Counted from the stretch's first letter, positions 45,432-58,219 are shown. The stretch is DNA of 64,000 bases from Megascapheus bottae (GCA_024803745.1 JANJXV010000030.1:2995001-3059000), one strand, 5' to 3'. Notes: generated by a model not told the origin, from the letters alone. Numbers and translations: made by a program.

Positions 45432-47252
45432 ATGCTGCTTAGTGGGGTGGGTTATCACTGCAGTTGTATGCACTCTGTGAGCATTTCCTCTCGCCTTTAT
45501 CTGGAGATACCCAGCGACAGGTCCAACCCTGAGTAGTACAAGTATTTTTGATGAACTATTATGAACCTTGGGACCAAAGGAATCGTAATTAATGTCATTC
45601 TCTTCTCTGGCTTCAAGTCTTGAATCGTTTTTATTTTCTGTATTTCCCAGAGTATCAGCCTAAAAATAAAACTCATTTCTCCCCCTAAATCTTCTCCCTG
45701 CTTCCCCCCTCCTCCCATCTTTATTCCAAGAGAAAAGATGACAAAATGTGATCATTTGTCTCCTCCGACTCAGAGGGTGTTAAGCAGATGGGGGATTGCT
45801 AAAAGCACACAGCCCCTTACAGTGTTTTCTTTAAAAAGCTCTGCAATCTAGTCTTAGTGAAGTAATAGAATATACTTTGATATTCTGTGAAAAGGAATGA
45901 AGCACTACTTCTCTCCCTGCTGAATCATTGCCATTGTCCACATAAGTTAAATGTGCTTTTGTGATCACATTGAGAAACGCTTAATAGTTTCTCATTTCTA
46001 CTTATGAGAAATGTGGCCACAATTCCTGGGACTATTGATAGAGTAAATAGGCTTAATCAAGCTATAAGATTATTAAGGTAGTTTCCAGGAAGCCTTGGAC
46101 ATTTCAGTAAAAAAATGCTTTTTAAATATATAAATAAAGAGAAGTCTTTATCTGCCTTCACTCTTGGAGTGCCTTTCTACTCTTATGATGGTAGTATGTA
46201 TTTTCCTATGAATAATGGCACTGTATGCATGCATTTTAGAGTTTTACTCCTTTGGAAAAGTAAATTTGCTGTTGTTATTACATTGGGCGTCATTTTCTTA
46301 GAGAATGAAGGTGATAGTTACCAGTCCTCTATGAATGAAATTTGTTATTTTAGGAGATGAAATTTGTTACTTTAGGAAGAGCTTTTGGGAGATCAATTAT
46401 TTTCCCCAAAAGTATACTTCAACATTTTGGAAGAGCGGCCTTTTAACTCCTTTGACACTTTGAAATTAAAAGCAGTGAAAATCAGACACCATTCACGTGG
46501 CTTTCTCTCTGAACTTAGTGCTTTAAATGATTAATTTGTAAATTAATTTTTAAGGTCCTTTTCCAAGGACCTTACTACCTTGAGAATTGTATCCTTGGGT
46601 CTTCACACACAGCGTGCAAACTATAGAACTCAGGCATCTACCATTCAAGTCCATGGCCCTCTTTCCCAGTCTGATTAGGGAAGGTATCCCTAGACCTTTA
46701 AATCAAACAAGAGACAAACAAGAGGCAATAAATTAATTAGCAAATAATGATGAATAAATAGCACCAAAAATGTATATATTTCCCCTCAGAGAGAAAGTTA
46801 TGCTGGAGTTCAAAGCCAAAACTTGCAAAGGAAGATCAGAGATCACTAATTCATTTTTTTAAAAAATTAAATTTCTGAAAACTATCTCTTCCCTTAAAAC
46901 TTTTCCCAGGTTAGGAAAAGTAGTTCAATTATTGTACCAGAATCTTTTAATAAAGTATGTTACTTTTAAGTTGCAAAAAAAAAATTGGCAAGCAACAAAG
47001 AAGAATACAAGTTATAGTGGGAGTCGAGTCTTGAATTTTAATCTGTCTCTCCAACAAAGAAATCTGGCTTGTTTCTTAAATGGAATTACTGAATCTCTTC
47101 CACTAAAATCAGCCTATTAAACAAGGTTGCTATAGGATGGAAATTGCTCAGAGAACTTTGTATTTTCCTGAAGTGGATAATGCCTGTTTGTTCTCGCAAT
47201 GCCAGTGTGTGCGTACAGTTTAATGTATCTGTTCATTTTACTTGGTTCTTTC
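45432..47252. other. AT-rich non-coding sequence
   Basis: Includes a small tandem duplication of 22 bp (ATGAAATTTGTTATTTTAGG-type, at about 46334 and 46356). A possible degenerate SINE lies at 46590-46675. No exon recognised. Confidence 0.4.
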
Positions 47253-47254
47253 TT

Positions 47255-47346
47255 CCTGTGAGCCTGCAGGCTCCTTAAAGTCTGTATCTGGATTATCTTG
47301 GCATCCTCAGCACCAGGAGCAATAAAATTTCTTAATAAATACCAGA
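47255..47346 (+). mobile_element. Possible L2 3'-end fragment, plus strand
   Basis: 'gcaggctccttaaagtctgtatctggattatcttggcatcctcagcacc' and TTCTTAATAAATACCAGATT follow the L2 3'-end order. Confidence 0.5.
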
Positions 47347-47447
47347 TTGAAAGAATGGGAAACATCTCATAATTATAACTGCTGTGTGAAAGTCTTCCAC
47401 CTCTGGGCTAGGGCCGGATTATGTTTTAGTTGCATTCTATTTTCTCA

Positions 47448-47512
47448 GTGCTAGGGCTTGATCCCAGGCCTCACACAGGCAAAAGCTCTGCCATTTTTCG
47501 ACACCCCTGTAA
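47448..47512 (-). mobile_element. ID-like SINE fragment, minus strand
   Basis: AGGGCTTGATCCCAGGCCTC and 'acacaggcaaaagctctgcca' form a reverse ID head. Confidence 0.5.
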
Positions 47513-47514
47513 TT

Positions 47515-47962
47515 GGACAGCAGCAAAATAATTCAGGTCAAAGCACCAGGGATTTCCATGCTTTTATTATGCTATGTCCAACATCACTTCCTAGATAAAA
47601 GCAAACAAATGATTGTGTGGGTGTGAGCTTGCAATACAGAGAAATCGAGACTATTTATATGCCTCTCCTGCTGCATTTACTCCATGTTAGGATCCTGTTC
47701 AAAACAGCTCTGCCCGTCATTTCCTTGTGCTCATATATGGCCACTGAGAGATTTTTATCACTTGCCTTTTGGTATTTTCCTTGGTGACAAGCTATCAGGG
47801 CAATCTGAGAGTCTGGAAACACTGACAAACTAGAATAGTATTCAAGGCAGTGGAGTTCTAGAAGGCTGTTCAGATGGCAGGTTGAGCCATCGATTTGAAA
47901 ATCAAGTGGAAGTCAGAACTACAGACTACTGGAGGCCCTGCATCCCCTTTGTGCCCATGTGG
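47515..47962. other. No gene or repeat recognised
   Basis: Mixed-composition non-coding DNA. Confidence 0.4.
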
Positions 47963-47964
47963 AC

Positions 47965-48147
47965 AGCACGGCCTGCAAGCACTAGTGCTTGCACAAAGAC
48001 CTGGGTTTGATTCCTCAGTACCACATACATTAAAAAAAAGCCAGCAGTGATGCTGTGGCTCAAGTGGTAGAGCTCTAGCCTTGAGAAAAGTCCAAGGACA
48101 GTGCTCAGGCCCTGAATTCAAGCCTCACGACTGGCCAAAAAAAAATG
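47965..48147 (+). mobile_element. IDL-Geo SINE with altered 5' end
   Basis: The body has ACCTGGGTTTGATTCCTCAG, AAGCCAGCAGTGATGCTGTG, 'acagtgctcaggccctgaattcaagcc' and an A-tail. The first ~35 bases of the ID head are replaced by a GCAAGCACTAGTGCTTGC palindrome, so the 5' end is rearranged or truncated. Confidence 0.8.
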
Positions 48148-48149
48148 TG

Positions 48150-50266
48150 CTTAAAGGAAAACAAATTAATAATGCCTGAGTGCTCTCGAAAATCTCTACC
48201 CAGTCACATACTACATGCATGAATCAAGTTGTGAAAGAGTCTTAGTTTCCATCTTGGAGATTAAGGAAAGGCCAGCAACGATCCTGGAAAGGCATGTAGA
48301 TAGGTAACCTGATATATTTTTTTAATGAGTTCTTAGCTAAGTGCCTGGAAAAACTCCAACTCGAGTTAAGATTGAGACTTCGTACCACCCCAGCAGTGAG
48401 AACCACCTACACAACATCAGCCTTTAAATCCGTAGGAGACCTAGCAGAATGAAGAAACTTCAAAAAAGGAAGAAAAAAAGGGTGAAAGTCTAGAATATGA
48501 GGGAGAAACCCCGTGCAGAAAGACAAAGGGACATCCTGGTGAAGGGGTAGGAGGTCGCCAGCTGCTTGGTAATAAACTTCTAACATCTGGACAAGTGCTC
48601 TGCTGAATTAGAACCCCAAGGAGCCCTGTGACATCACGAATGCAGCTGCTCTCTTCCCTGGGGTTCCTCCAGGACCTTCCCTGGCTGTACTGAGCCACTG
48701 GGCAGGTGAGGGGGAGGGCCTGGCTGGAAAGGTGCAGACATAGCAGAGACAAATGGGAGAGCCCTGGGTTTGGGGGGACTCTAGGTCTTTGCAAAAGGGT
48801 TGGCAGAAGATGCCCTGGGAACACTCTGGGCTTTACCAAATGCACATGGTGGATGTTTCAGGCTTTGAGGGTTGGCAGGGGCACTAAAAATTCCTTCAGG
48901 ATGGGTAGGCCTGGCTGTGTGCACAGCAGAAATTGCTGGAAGCTGGGTCGAGGCTGAAAGAGAGCACTCAAGATTGAGTAAGCTCAGGAGTATGGCTAGA
49001 GAGAACATGCAGAGAACATGGGTTCCCAGGGACACAGGGGAGCTGAGGGATTGCCTATAAAGCAGACAGAGACCTGCCATAACATGAGAAGCAAGTGACT
49101 GACAATCAAAGACAAATAAACTGAAGTCCTACTGGGGGCTGGCTTCCTAAGTCCTAGTGGAAAACTCTGAGTCTGCATACCCTTGGTGGCTAACCAAATC
49201 AGTTGTGACTCAAGAGGTCCACACAAAGCTCAGATTTAGATAAGACTGCTGACTTACCCCTAGCAGCCTGATGGAAGAACCCGTTCATCCACCCTGGGAG
49301 AATATGTGGCCACTGCAAGTCTCAGTGTTCAGCATAGAGTGTGGGAGAGTCAAGAGAGAATCCAGACATAACAACTCTTGAAATGGTACTGGTGTCAGCA
49401 TTATTAGATGCAGAACTTAATATACCAGTAATAAATATACCAAAGGATGAGTAGAAAAGGTAGACAGTTTGAATCAGCATATCAGAATCTGAACAGAGCA
49501 GCAGAAACTATAAAAAGAACCCAAAGAAAATGCTGTACTTTGAGAAAAAAAGATATGAAGCCTTCTTCCTATGACTTTAACAGCAGAATGGATACAGCAT
49601 AAGAAAGAAAGAAGGGAAGAAAGAGGGAGGGAGCAAAGGGAAGGGAAGAAGATCTTATGACAGAAATTAAATGACATAAAACACAAACAGGAAAGAGTGA
49701 AAAGAGAGAACAGTGTCTGAGAAGGTCTTACCTTACCATACCAAACTGATACCCCTGCTACTGAAATTGCTTTAAGAGGGAAGAGGTAGAAGAAATGTTT
49801 AAATAAATGTCATAGGCCCATTTTTCCACTGATTTAAACAGAGACCAAATTCAATAGATAACAATAAGCTCAATAAACCCTCATCAGCAAAACTGTACAT
49901 TCTTATTCAAGTAGCAAGCATAAGAAAATCTTACAGGCAGCTTGAAAGGAAAGATAGTCTCTCTAGGGCCACAAGGGATGAGAAGGACAACTAACTGCAT
50001 GTGGCAGACACAAGAGGCCAGCACACAATGGAACTGCCTCTTCAAAGCCTTGCTTATGTATGTGTCAACTTAGAAATCTACATCAGGAAAAAAAATGCCC
50101 TTGAGTTTTATACACAACATTTTTAAGCAGACCAAAGCTAAGAGGATTCTCTGACAGCCAACTTGTACTAAATGATTTAGGAGAGAGGGAAATAATAGGA
50201 TCTCAGATCTGTTGAAAACGCAGTGGCAACAGCAAAAAGGGTAAATAATATGTGAAAAACAAAAGT
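48150..50266. other. No gene recognised
   Basis: A GAAA/GGGA-rich patch lies near 49603-49648. Open frames around 48441-49226 on both strands have no splice support. Confidence 0.4.
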
Positions 50267-50269
50267 CCA

Positions 50270-50422
50270 GCGGACACAGGGGACTCCTGCCTGTAATCAC
50301 AGCTATTCAAGACTCTGAGATCTGAGAATCCTGCTTGGAAGTCAGCTTGGGCAGGAGAGTCTATAACACTCTTGTCTCCAGTTAATCACCAAAAAGTCAT
50401 AAGAGGATTTCAAGTTTCTAGC
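50270..50422 (+). mobile_element. Degenerate SINE (B1/Geo type)
   Basis: CTCCTGCCTGTAATCACAGC, 'tgagatctgagaatcctgcttggaagtcagc' and 'tctccagttaatcacc' are recognisable; the Geo part is mostly lost. Confidence 0.7.
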
Positions 50423-50642
50423 CAACAAATGCACAGGGCTGAGTGTGGAAAGCCAGGTACTCTCTGTAAGCTACAGTTTGTTTTTACTACTAGGAAAATG
50501 AAAAGATAAACCCTCACTATCCAGAGCTACCTTCTCATTTCATTCTGCCCTGCCCTGCAGGCCACCTGGCCCACCTTTGAGATCTCAGATTAGCTATTCT
50601 TTTCTCCAGAAAGACTTCACCACCCCTCATCTAGGTGGTCCC

Positions 50643-50793
50643 CATGAGTCTCCTAGGAGTCTCCCCTAGGAGACTTAACAGGTTGCTTTCCCCCAACCTC
50701 GTCCACTCCTCAGTTGTTACCCACTGCTGATTTCATAGTCACACTGGTAAAAGGCACTGTTTGAATCCAATAGATCTTTCTAGGAGACTCATG
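50643..50793. repeat. 14-bp inverted repeat with an internal hairpin
   Basis: CATGAGTCTCCTAG at 50643-50656 is exactly the reverse complement of 50780-50793. The left arm also forms a perfect 11-bp hairpin with CCTAGGAGACT at 50665-50675 (arm 50647-50657, 7-base loop). It could be chance or the ends of a small non-autonomous DNA transposon. Confidence 0.5.
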
Positions 50794-50799
50794 CATGGG

Positions 50800-53772
50800 T
50801 TTATTGACCTTTGAGAGGGCAGAGAGTGTGAAGGAGTGGGTGAAATCGATTAGAATAATTGAGTGTAAAAGAAAAATTCCATCCTCATATAAGCCAGCCT
50901 TAGAAAATAGACATATTAGCTATGTAAACAATTTCAAAAAAGAAAGTAAATTTGAAGGAGAAAGGAGTTGCTTCTGAGGAAAACAGTGTTCGTATCACAT
51001 AATTAGCATACTTGTTAAAGTGTCTGAGGAAAAATAACTACTTGGCTGTGAGTGATTATGAGATACTTTACAAAGCATTAGCTCTCTTGTCTGTGCTGTC
51101 TGCATTTTAGTTACTCTGACCTTGGTGTTCTGGGAAGGAATTAAAGACTTTCAGGCTCCTAGAGCACAGGAATGTGACCCCAGGAGAAGAACGTTCCTAC
51201 AGGAGCATCAGCAAACTCTCTCGTGGTACCAGTAAACTGAACTGACCCCGCCCCATGCACATGCTCAGTTTGGTCGTCCATTTCCTGTATCCACAGATTT
51301 CCCAGGTAGTGAGGACACCTGCTCCTCAGAAGAGGGCTTCCGCCCCTGCTTCTGCTGTGAAATCTTCTCCACAACGTGCTCTGTCACAAAGTTGACACTG
51401 TTGTCTTCTTTCTGTTTTAATGAGGAAGCGACTGGAAGAATAATTTAATCTGAAATGCTGTCGCCTACATAGCTAGAGATTAATTGGATACTGTCTGAAA
51501 AATTACTTGAGCACCCCTGAGACACAGTCAAGTAGACAGAAGTATAAATCAAGTAAGGACGAATCAAGACCCTGCTCTGACTACTTGACCAGTTCGCGGG
51601 TGGATACACCAGCATCCATGCCACCACCCTCGATTTTTGGAAATGGGCGTCGATCTTCCTTTTCTTTTCTTGGTTGGCACCAGTTGTAGGAACAGACAGC
51701 TATTTCTCTACTAAGAAAACAACTATGAATTCCAGTTCTGTAGCAAATGATGCCTCGTTGCCGGTCTCCTGTTGGGATGATATCGGGGGTGTCGGACTCA
51801 GGCATTCAGGAAGCTCTCGCCACCCTTCAGTATGGCAGCCCTGGGCACCTGAAATCTCTAGATCCCAGGTGACGGATCCTCAAGATGTATATTACCAGAA
51901 GTATTCCTTACCTCGACCTTTGGCCTCAGACTCTTCCCCAGTTCTCTCTTTGTAGCCATGAAATATTTGTTTCCATACCAGAGTTGCTTCCCTATCACCA
52001 ACATCTCGACTTTGATCTGTGGGGCCCGATGCCTTCCCACCAGTACCATTGCTCATTTACCTAATGGTTCAGAACCCATAACACTGCTTGTGAGTTCATT
52101 GCAGGCTCTTCAGCATCAGAAGGCCAAGTCCACATTTCTTCTTCCTAATAGTCTCTCATCTCTCATTTTTCTGTCACCAGCAAGCACCTCTTTAGGCCCC
52201 ACCATTAACTTATTCCTGCCTCTAGGGACTTGCTTCCTTTCTGTCACTCTTTTGCAGAGAGGCATTCCGTGTCGCGTGTTGTCCCAGTGCTGAACCCTGG
52301 GCAAAACGCTTGAAACACAGGCTCAAGAATAGGCCCCATTCCCCAACTTGCTCCTATTCTCATTGTGCAAACCCTCCCGCTCTAACAGGTTTATTCTCTC
52401 CGTTTCTATGTGAGCTGTGCTCTACCTCCTACCAACATCTACTCATCCTGCCTGCAGCAGAGGCAAGTTCAGCTGGTTGGCGGCTGGGCTGTCGTCTGGC
52501 CTCTGTGTCAGCCTTCATTTAGCCCCTCAAGAACAGGGCAGACTGCACCCTTGCCTGATAATTTGCACCTTCGCAGGCACCCCATTCCCTATCAATCGTT
52601 TTTTTTCCCACCATGGCCCCCACCCCTCATTGACAAGAATCAAAGTAACTCATTACTGCTTATGCAAACGTTGTCATGATATGAGTTAGAACTGGCATAG
52701 ACATTTTCTTTAAGGGACCAGTTAGTCAACAGTTTAGGTTTAACAGGTGATCTCACCTCTCTTGCAGCTACTCACCCTGGCAGTGGTCTTGCAAAAGCAA
52801 CCAAGCCATTCAAATGAAAGGGTTTGAACTGTGCTCTGTGAAAACTTTATTTACAGAACCAACAGCAAATAGAAGGTCCTCGGAGAGTGTTCTCATCTTG
52901 ACTTAGAACGTCTTTCGGGGTCCCCGTGTTCCCCAACTTCCTGCTTACTATCATCACTACTAGAAAAGAATCCTTGTTTCTGGTTACAGCTGGCTGTCCT
53001 CTCTACTGGGGACGGATCAAGCCGTCTATGACACATTCCTGCATGACCAACCAGTGGTGGGTATTCTTTACATCCCTGCGTTTCCTAACACAGATGGAAT
53101 AGATGCTAGCTTAACTTCTGTCACCTCTGAAGTATCTTTCTCATATCAAATCATAGTCATCATAGAAAAGGAAATTCCCGTGGCTCTTGTGCAGAAGACT
53201 GCTTTCTATAAATAGGAGACCCATAAATGCAGCCTAAAGCCTGGTCCTCTGTGCACATGGCTGCAGAAGGCAGGAATCAGAGTTTAACTCGTCAGAAAGA
53301 AAACTTGTTCCATCCTGGTCAGTGATTTCCTGGGAGTGAGTTCCTCAACACTTCTGGCTTTACTGTACCCCCTCACCCCTTCCTCCCCCAAGGAGCTTTT
53401 CAGATCAGACATGGGGGCAGAATTTCCTGCACAATCTGCTCTGTGAACCTCTTCTTTTCTATCTGCAGGAGGCAGGGCCTTTGTTGCTTTGGTCAGGCAT
53501 TGAACTAAGACATAATAAACCATGCCATGGTACAGAACCTGGACCTGCCTGAGCAGGCAGGTGAGGCCTGCCTCAGTCTCCTCATTCTCCAGGCTGACTT
53601 TCATCAGTACTCAAACTGAGAAAGGCCTCATTAGACAGATTATTTCTGACGTAGTCCTCATTTGTCCAGAATTTTGCATGAGAACACTGGTGACATTTGT
53701 TGAGTCTCCCCAGAGTATCCATCACATGGCTGTTTAAGAAATGTAATTGTGAGAGCTCATCCCTGCATGTCT
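50800..53772. other. Long stretch without recognised genes or repeats
   Basis: About 3 kb. 51600-52700 is CT-rich with several short plus-strand open frames (51507-51689, 51674-51955, 52410-52689) lacking splice signals. It may include an old LTR or LINE remnant, but I could not assign one. Confidence 0.35.
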
Positions 53773-53774
53773 TC

Positions 53775-53898
53775 CCAGTGTGGCTAAAGAAAGTGAGATT
53801 CAAACATATTAAGAAACTTGCAGCCCATAAGCAGCCAGTCAAAAACTGGATCCACCTGGAAGACCCTAGTTTACTATCTGGAGAGCCAGTGTTTTGCT
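53775..53898 (-). mobile_element. Possible MIR fragment, minus strand
   Basis: 'gagattcaaacatattaagaaacttgcagcccataagcagccag' then AACTGGATCCACCTGGAAGA follows the reverse order of MIR ('...ttaagtaacttgcccaagg...'). Confidence 0.4.
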
Positions 53899-53899
53899 G

Positions 53900-54986
53900 C
53901 TAAACGAGGGACAACAAACCAGGCATTAATCTGCACACGATTACCTTTTATTGCAGCCTGTCATATGAGTAGTTTCCTTAAAAAAATTCTGTCGTTCTTG
54001 GGCTGAAAATATCTCAGCTAAATTAATCTGTGGGAAGTTGCTCTTATCACTTATTTATGATAGATGTCTATTTATACATGAAGTTTCCTTAAAAAAAAAT
54101 CTGTGTTAAAAGCTTTGGGTAGACTTGCTGGGAACACAGTAGGAACCACAAAGGTAGTAAGTTTGATTAAGTTTCTCAGATCCATGTACATGGTAGACTA
54201 TAGGTAAATGTGATGTTGAGACCCATTATTGTGAATGCTTAAAATATGCCAATAAAACTTTTGAAAGTAGAGTTCTATTAGCAGAGTGATTTACAAAGAC
54301 AGGCAGAAAATTAAAATTCCATCTCTACAGTGTGGTTTGGCTCCAAACCTACGTAAACATACAAGAAAGAAAGAAAGAAAAATTAAAATCCTGGGCCTTG
54401 TTAATGATCCATTGAAGTCAGCACGACAAAGGCACTGCTTTGGAATAATATTCAATAAAATTATTAAATGCACGCTGTGTCCTAGCAATAAAATCAGTGC
54501 TCCATCATATTGAACCCTTAAAGTGAACCCTGCCGTGAGTAATGCAGTACTCAAGTAACTTACTAGTGTTGGGGGGGTTGGGGAGGACATGTACATATAG
54601 AACAGCCAAAGTTCTTACCAGACTGGATCAGATTTCCGTGCCAGCTCAGATGTCCTGCAGAAAGCCGCATTCCACATGACCTGAGAACCACATCTCCTCT
54701 TGCTTCCTTACGGCCCCTTTGAATGGAGGCATTCTTGAACACTTCAGTACTCCATTCTTCATATATACACACGCCAAGGCAGTTGTTTCCTGCTGCCACA
54801 GCTTTCATTTTAATAGAAGAAAGCCACTCTCACTTTATCTGATGGTTTATGTGGTATCTAACTATATGTCCTATCTAAGACAGCTTGTAAGTATAAAAAC
54901 TTGACTGTCATAGTGACTCTAGCCTTAACTCCAGATTCTATTAGGAATTAATCTTAGATAGTTTGCCTGTTTGTTTGCTTCGGTTA
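53900..54986. other. No gene or repeat recognised
   Basis: AT-rich, with a GAAA tetranucleotide run near 54364-54380 and a G-run near 54571. Confidence 0.4.
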
Positions 54987-54987
54987 T

Positions 54988-55197
54988 ACTGGAGTTTGAA
55001 AAAAAGGGGCCGCAAGTTTGCTCAACTGTCACCCTACCACTTGAGCCAGACCTCTAGCCCTGCTTTTTGCTACCTATTTTAGAGAGGTTGTCTCATGAAC
55101 TTTTCTGCCAAGACAAACCCCAAACTGTAATTATCTGCATCTCATCCTCCCGAGTAGCTAGAATTCTGATGGCCTACGCCACCAGCGTCCAGCCCAG
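54988..55197 (-). mobile_element. Diverged SINE, minus strand
   Basis: ACCCTACCACTTGAGCCAGA, 'cctctagccctgctttttgc', 'agagaggttgtctcatgaac' and TCCCGAGTAGCTAGAATTCT, ending in 'cgccaccagcgtccagccc'. Confidence 0.65.
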
Positions 55198-55199
55198 AA

Positions 55200-56132
55200 A
55201 TTAATCTTACTCGGTATTTTGTTTCTAGTCATATTTAGAATGGAAGACATATTTGGTTGTGGTTGCCATTGTTATGATGTTTAAATAGCTATGCCAGGGG
55301 TTTCAACTCAGCGGGTCACGTGACGAGTTCTGTGTGTCTTGATCCATGTCACCTTTCCCACTCTCGTTCAGACCCTCAAGTCATGTAACTCCTCAGTCAG
55401 CACGTTCTAATGTTCCCTTGTGCAAACTCCATGTCTATTCATAATTGTACAGTTTAAAGCACTTAGGAAAGCTGACCTCCACCACTCGTACTCCTGTTTT
55501 GACAAATCCCTGGTTTCTCTGCTCAAGAGGGCTACGGTGGACCTCTTTCTCCCTGCCTCAGCACTGTCTGAAAAGTCCGCTTTCCCGGCCTGTCCTGTTA
55601 TCTTGTAGATGCATACACAGACACAAGGTGAGACCTCTCCTAGGAACATTTTGGATTGGATACATGTTAACCAGGCAGACTCTGAACATACAGTTGCATC
55701 GAAGTCCCTAAATATGGTAGAATCATGTTTGTGAAGTATAAATTCAGAGAGAAATCTGCAGGAATGGCCAGAGAAAGTAACAATTTTTTTTGAAATTTGT
55801 TTGTGATGATGATGGTGGATATTGCCAATCACTTTGATCTTTCCAGTGACTGGAAAACAAAAAAAATGACTCATGTGTATTCATAGTCAACTAATTTTGT
55901 TTTCTTGATCTATTTTATTACCTTGAATAGTTGAACGGAGGAGTTGCCATTCAACAGAGCAGTTTATGAAGACAATGCCTCTTCATCGGTGTCACCTTTC
56001 ATCATTCTCCCCCACCTCTCCCAACCCTACCCCTTCCCTCAATCTCCTCACTTTTGTGGGAGTTGTACAGCAAGTTCAAACAATTTTGGGTAAAGGAAAT
56101 AAAGAAATACATTAGCTATTTTTCTTATTTAT
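55200..56132. other. No gene recognised
   Basis: A minus-strand open frame of 155 codons (55407-55874) has no recognisable content and lies in otherwise non-coding DNA. Confidence 0.4.
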
Positions 56133-56136
56133 TTAA

Positions 56137-56242
56137 TGCTGGCACTGGGGCTTGAATGCAGGGCCTTGAGCTCTCACTTGGCTTTTTTCGCTTCAGACTG
56201 GCACTCTACTACTTGAGCTATAGCTCTGCTTCCTGCCAAGCA
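56137..56242 (-). mobile_element. Geo-half SINE fragment, minus strand
   Basis: GGGGCTTGAATGCAGGGCCT, 'tgagctctcacttggc' and CTCTACTACTTGAGCTATAG. The B1-like head is missing. Confidence 0.7.
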
Positions 56243-56243
56243 A

Positions 56244-56690
56244 CTACCTGAAAGGAATCATGAGGAAATGGTGTCTGAGCATAAATGAGCTCAACTCACC
56301 AAGACTATGACGTCACACCTGTTTATTTTCTCACTCTTTTGCTTAACACGTAAGCTGTCCATTTTCCAGAACTTTGCCCCCAGAGAGGTGCAAGGTCACA
56401 ATATTTATTCTGCGGCCTACCTTCCTTATTTAGGAGTTACTGTCTTGACAGAAAGATCAGAGGTGGAGACATTAATCGAGTAAAGAGAGAGGTAAATAGA
56501 GGTTTTGAGCCAGAACAGAGTAACAGTGATTAGACTAGGATTTTTTAGGATACTGGAGCTTTAGTCTTACTATTAATGATAGTATCAGTGTATTTAATCA
56601 GTTATTGTCTATATTCTGGTTTTCACATACTTTTATTTATACTCTATTTTTTGATATTAAGTTTATGTTCACTATTAACATATTTAATGT
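56244..56690. other. No gene or repeat recognised
   Basis: AT-rich non-coding DNA. Confidence 0.4.
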
Positions 56691-56692
56691 TA

Positions 56693-56800
56693 TTTTTTTG
56701 TACCAGTTCTGGGGCTTCAACTCTGGGCCTGGGTGCTTTGCTGAGCTCTTCTGCTCAAAGCTAACATTGTACCATTTGAGCCACAGCTTCATGTCCTACC
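56693..56800 (-). mobile_element. Geo-half SINE fragment, minus strand
   Basis: TCTGGGGCTTCAACTCTGGG, 'cctgggtgctttgctgagctcttctgctcaaagc' and ACCATTTGAGCCACAGCTTC. The head is absent, the same breakpoint type as the copy at 56137. Confidence 0.7.
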
Positions 56801-56801
56801 A

Positions 56802-57632
56802 CTAACATATTTACTATCTCTAGTACAATAATATTAGTATACCAAAGAATATTTTAATATGAGTTAAATATCTGTTCATCAGCTCTATGGTTTAGAAAGA
56901 TTTTTTTAACTTTATATCACAGTTCCATTTAGTTTTCAAGCGTATTTTTATTCCTATGTCTTGACTGTAAAAGTCATTTCGTTGTGATGTTTCTGCACGT
57001 GCATGTAATCTAATGGCTCAGAGTGGCCCTATTACTCTTCCTGACTAAACAATGTCCAGTGGGCTTTATTTTCTTCTCATACCTGTGTGTATCCTTCACC
57101 TCCTCTTCACCCTTGAGAAGATTCTTGACCTCTCTCGGCCTTTACATCCTCCAGCTTTGCAACTGGAGTCAGCCTTGTCCTTGGTGTTATTAGAAATGAG
57201 TGACATTAACAGGTACAAGGGTACTCTGACTGCAACGCTGATGGAAGTGGTATTTTTGACAATAATACAGGTGGTGAAAACAGTGCTCACCTGACATACC
57301 CCGTGTAACCTCTCGATTTTCAAAGATAAATTTTGGGCCCTGTTGATATCGATAATAGATGAAAGCTCACAGAATTCAGGGAATTGGGCTCTGTTATCTT
57401 TCATAAGTCAAGCACAGCTACGTACTTGAACTGTGGAAGAACAGGCATTTCAATGCATAAGGAAAATTCTAGTTTAGACTTGTGGGGTTTCAAATGCGAG
57501 GGGGGAATACCTGTAATTTCTATAAGGAAGTCTCTGAAAATATTTTTTAAAAAGTGATTTGACTGACAATTGAAGTTCCAGTTCGACAAAATCTCTATGG
57601 CATCTGACAGTCATCACCCCGATAGTAAAATA
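56802..57632. other. No gene or repeat recognised
   Basis: AT-rich non-coding DNA. Confidence 0.4.
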
Positions 57633-57633
57633 C

Positions 57634-57677
57634 AATAATATATAATATATGTTATATATATGTATAGATATATACCC
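57634..57677. repeat. AT microsatellite
   Basis: AATAATATATAATATATGTT and TATATATATGTATAGATATA. Confidence 0.75.
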
Positions 57678-57930
57678 AAGGTTAAGTGCAATAATTACTT
57701 CAAGCAAAATGCTGTGGGATGGAGACAGAAAATATTAACTTTGCCTGCTAAATCCTAGGGAAAACTCACAGAAAAGGTGACACAGATATGTTTCTCCTCA
57801 CCAGCTTAAAGTCTGAAAATGACTCATCATTAAAATTCAAATTCATTTTCAAGGAGAGGAATTAGATGAATTCTTCAAAGTCAATTTCAGAGTGAAATTC
57901 TATTTTTTTCCATTTAGAAATAGCTAATTA

Positions 57931-58158
57931 AGTGGGCACTGATGACCCACATCTATAATCCTGGCTACTCAGGGAAGGTTGAGATCTGAGAGCTGTGAAT
58001 CAAAGCCAGCTAGGGCAGGAAAGTCCCCATGACACTCATCTCCAATTTATCACTTAAAAAAATGGCTGAAAATAGAGCTGTGGCTCAAGTGTTAGAGTGC
58101 TAGTCATGAGCATAAAAATTCAGCAACAACGCCTGGGCTCTGAGTTCAAGCCCCACTA
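57931..58158 (+). mobile_element. SINE (B1/Geo type), near full length
   Basis: AGTGGGCACTGATGACCCAC, 'tataatcctggctactcagg', central CATCTCCAATTTATCACTTA, Geo half AGAGCTGTGGCTCAAGTGTT and 'tgagttcaagccccactacc'. The tail passes into a CA repeat. Confidence 0.85.
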
Positions 58159-58161
58159 CCA

Positions 58162-58192
<31 letters not shown>

Positions 58193-58218
58193 CTTGCGCG
58201 CGCGCGCACACACACATG
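58159..58218 (+). repeat. CA and CG compound microsatellite at a SINE tail
   Basis: (CA)12-type run, then TTGCGCGCGCGCGCACACAC. The CG part is a rare alternating GC tract in AT-rich DNA. Confidence 0.9.
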
Positions 58219-58219
58219 C

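Noticed and set aside
50545..52700. Possible ERV/LTR or processed pseudogene
   Set aside because: Some phrases resemble old repeats, but no LTR ends, primer-binding site, gag/pol motifs or A-tail could be identified.
55407..55874. Minus-strand frame of 155 codons
   Set aside because: Contains His and Cys-Val repeats from short microsatellites and has no splice context.
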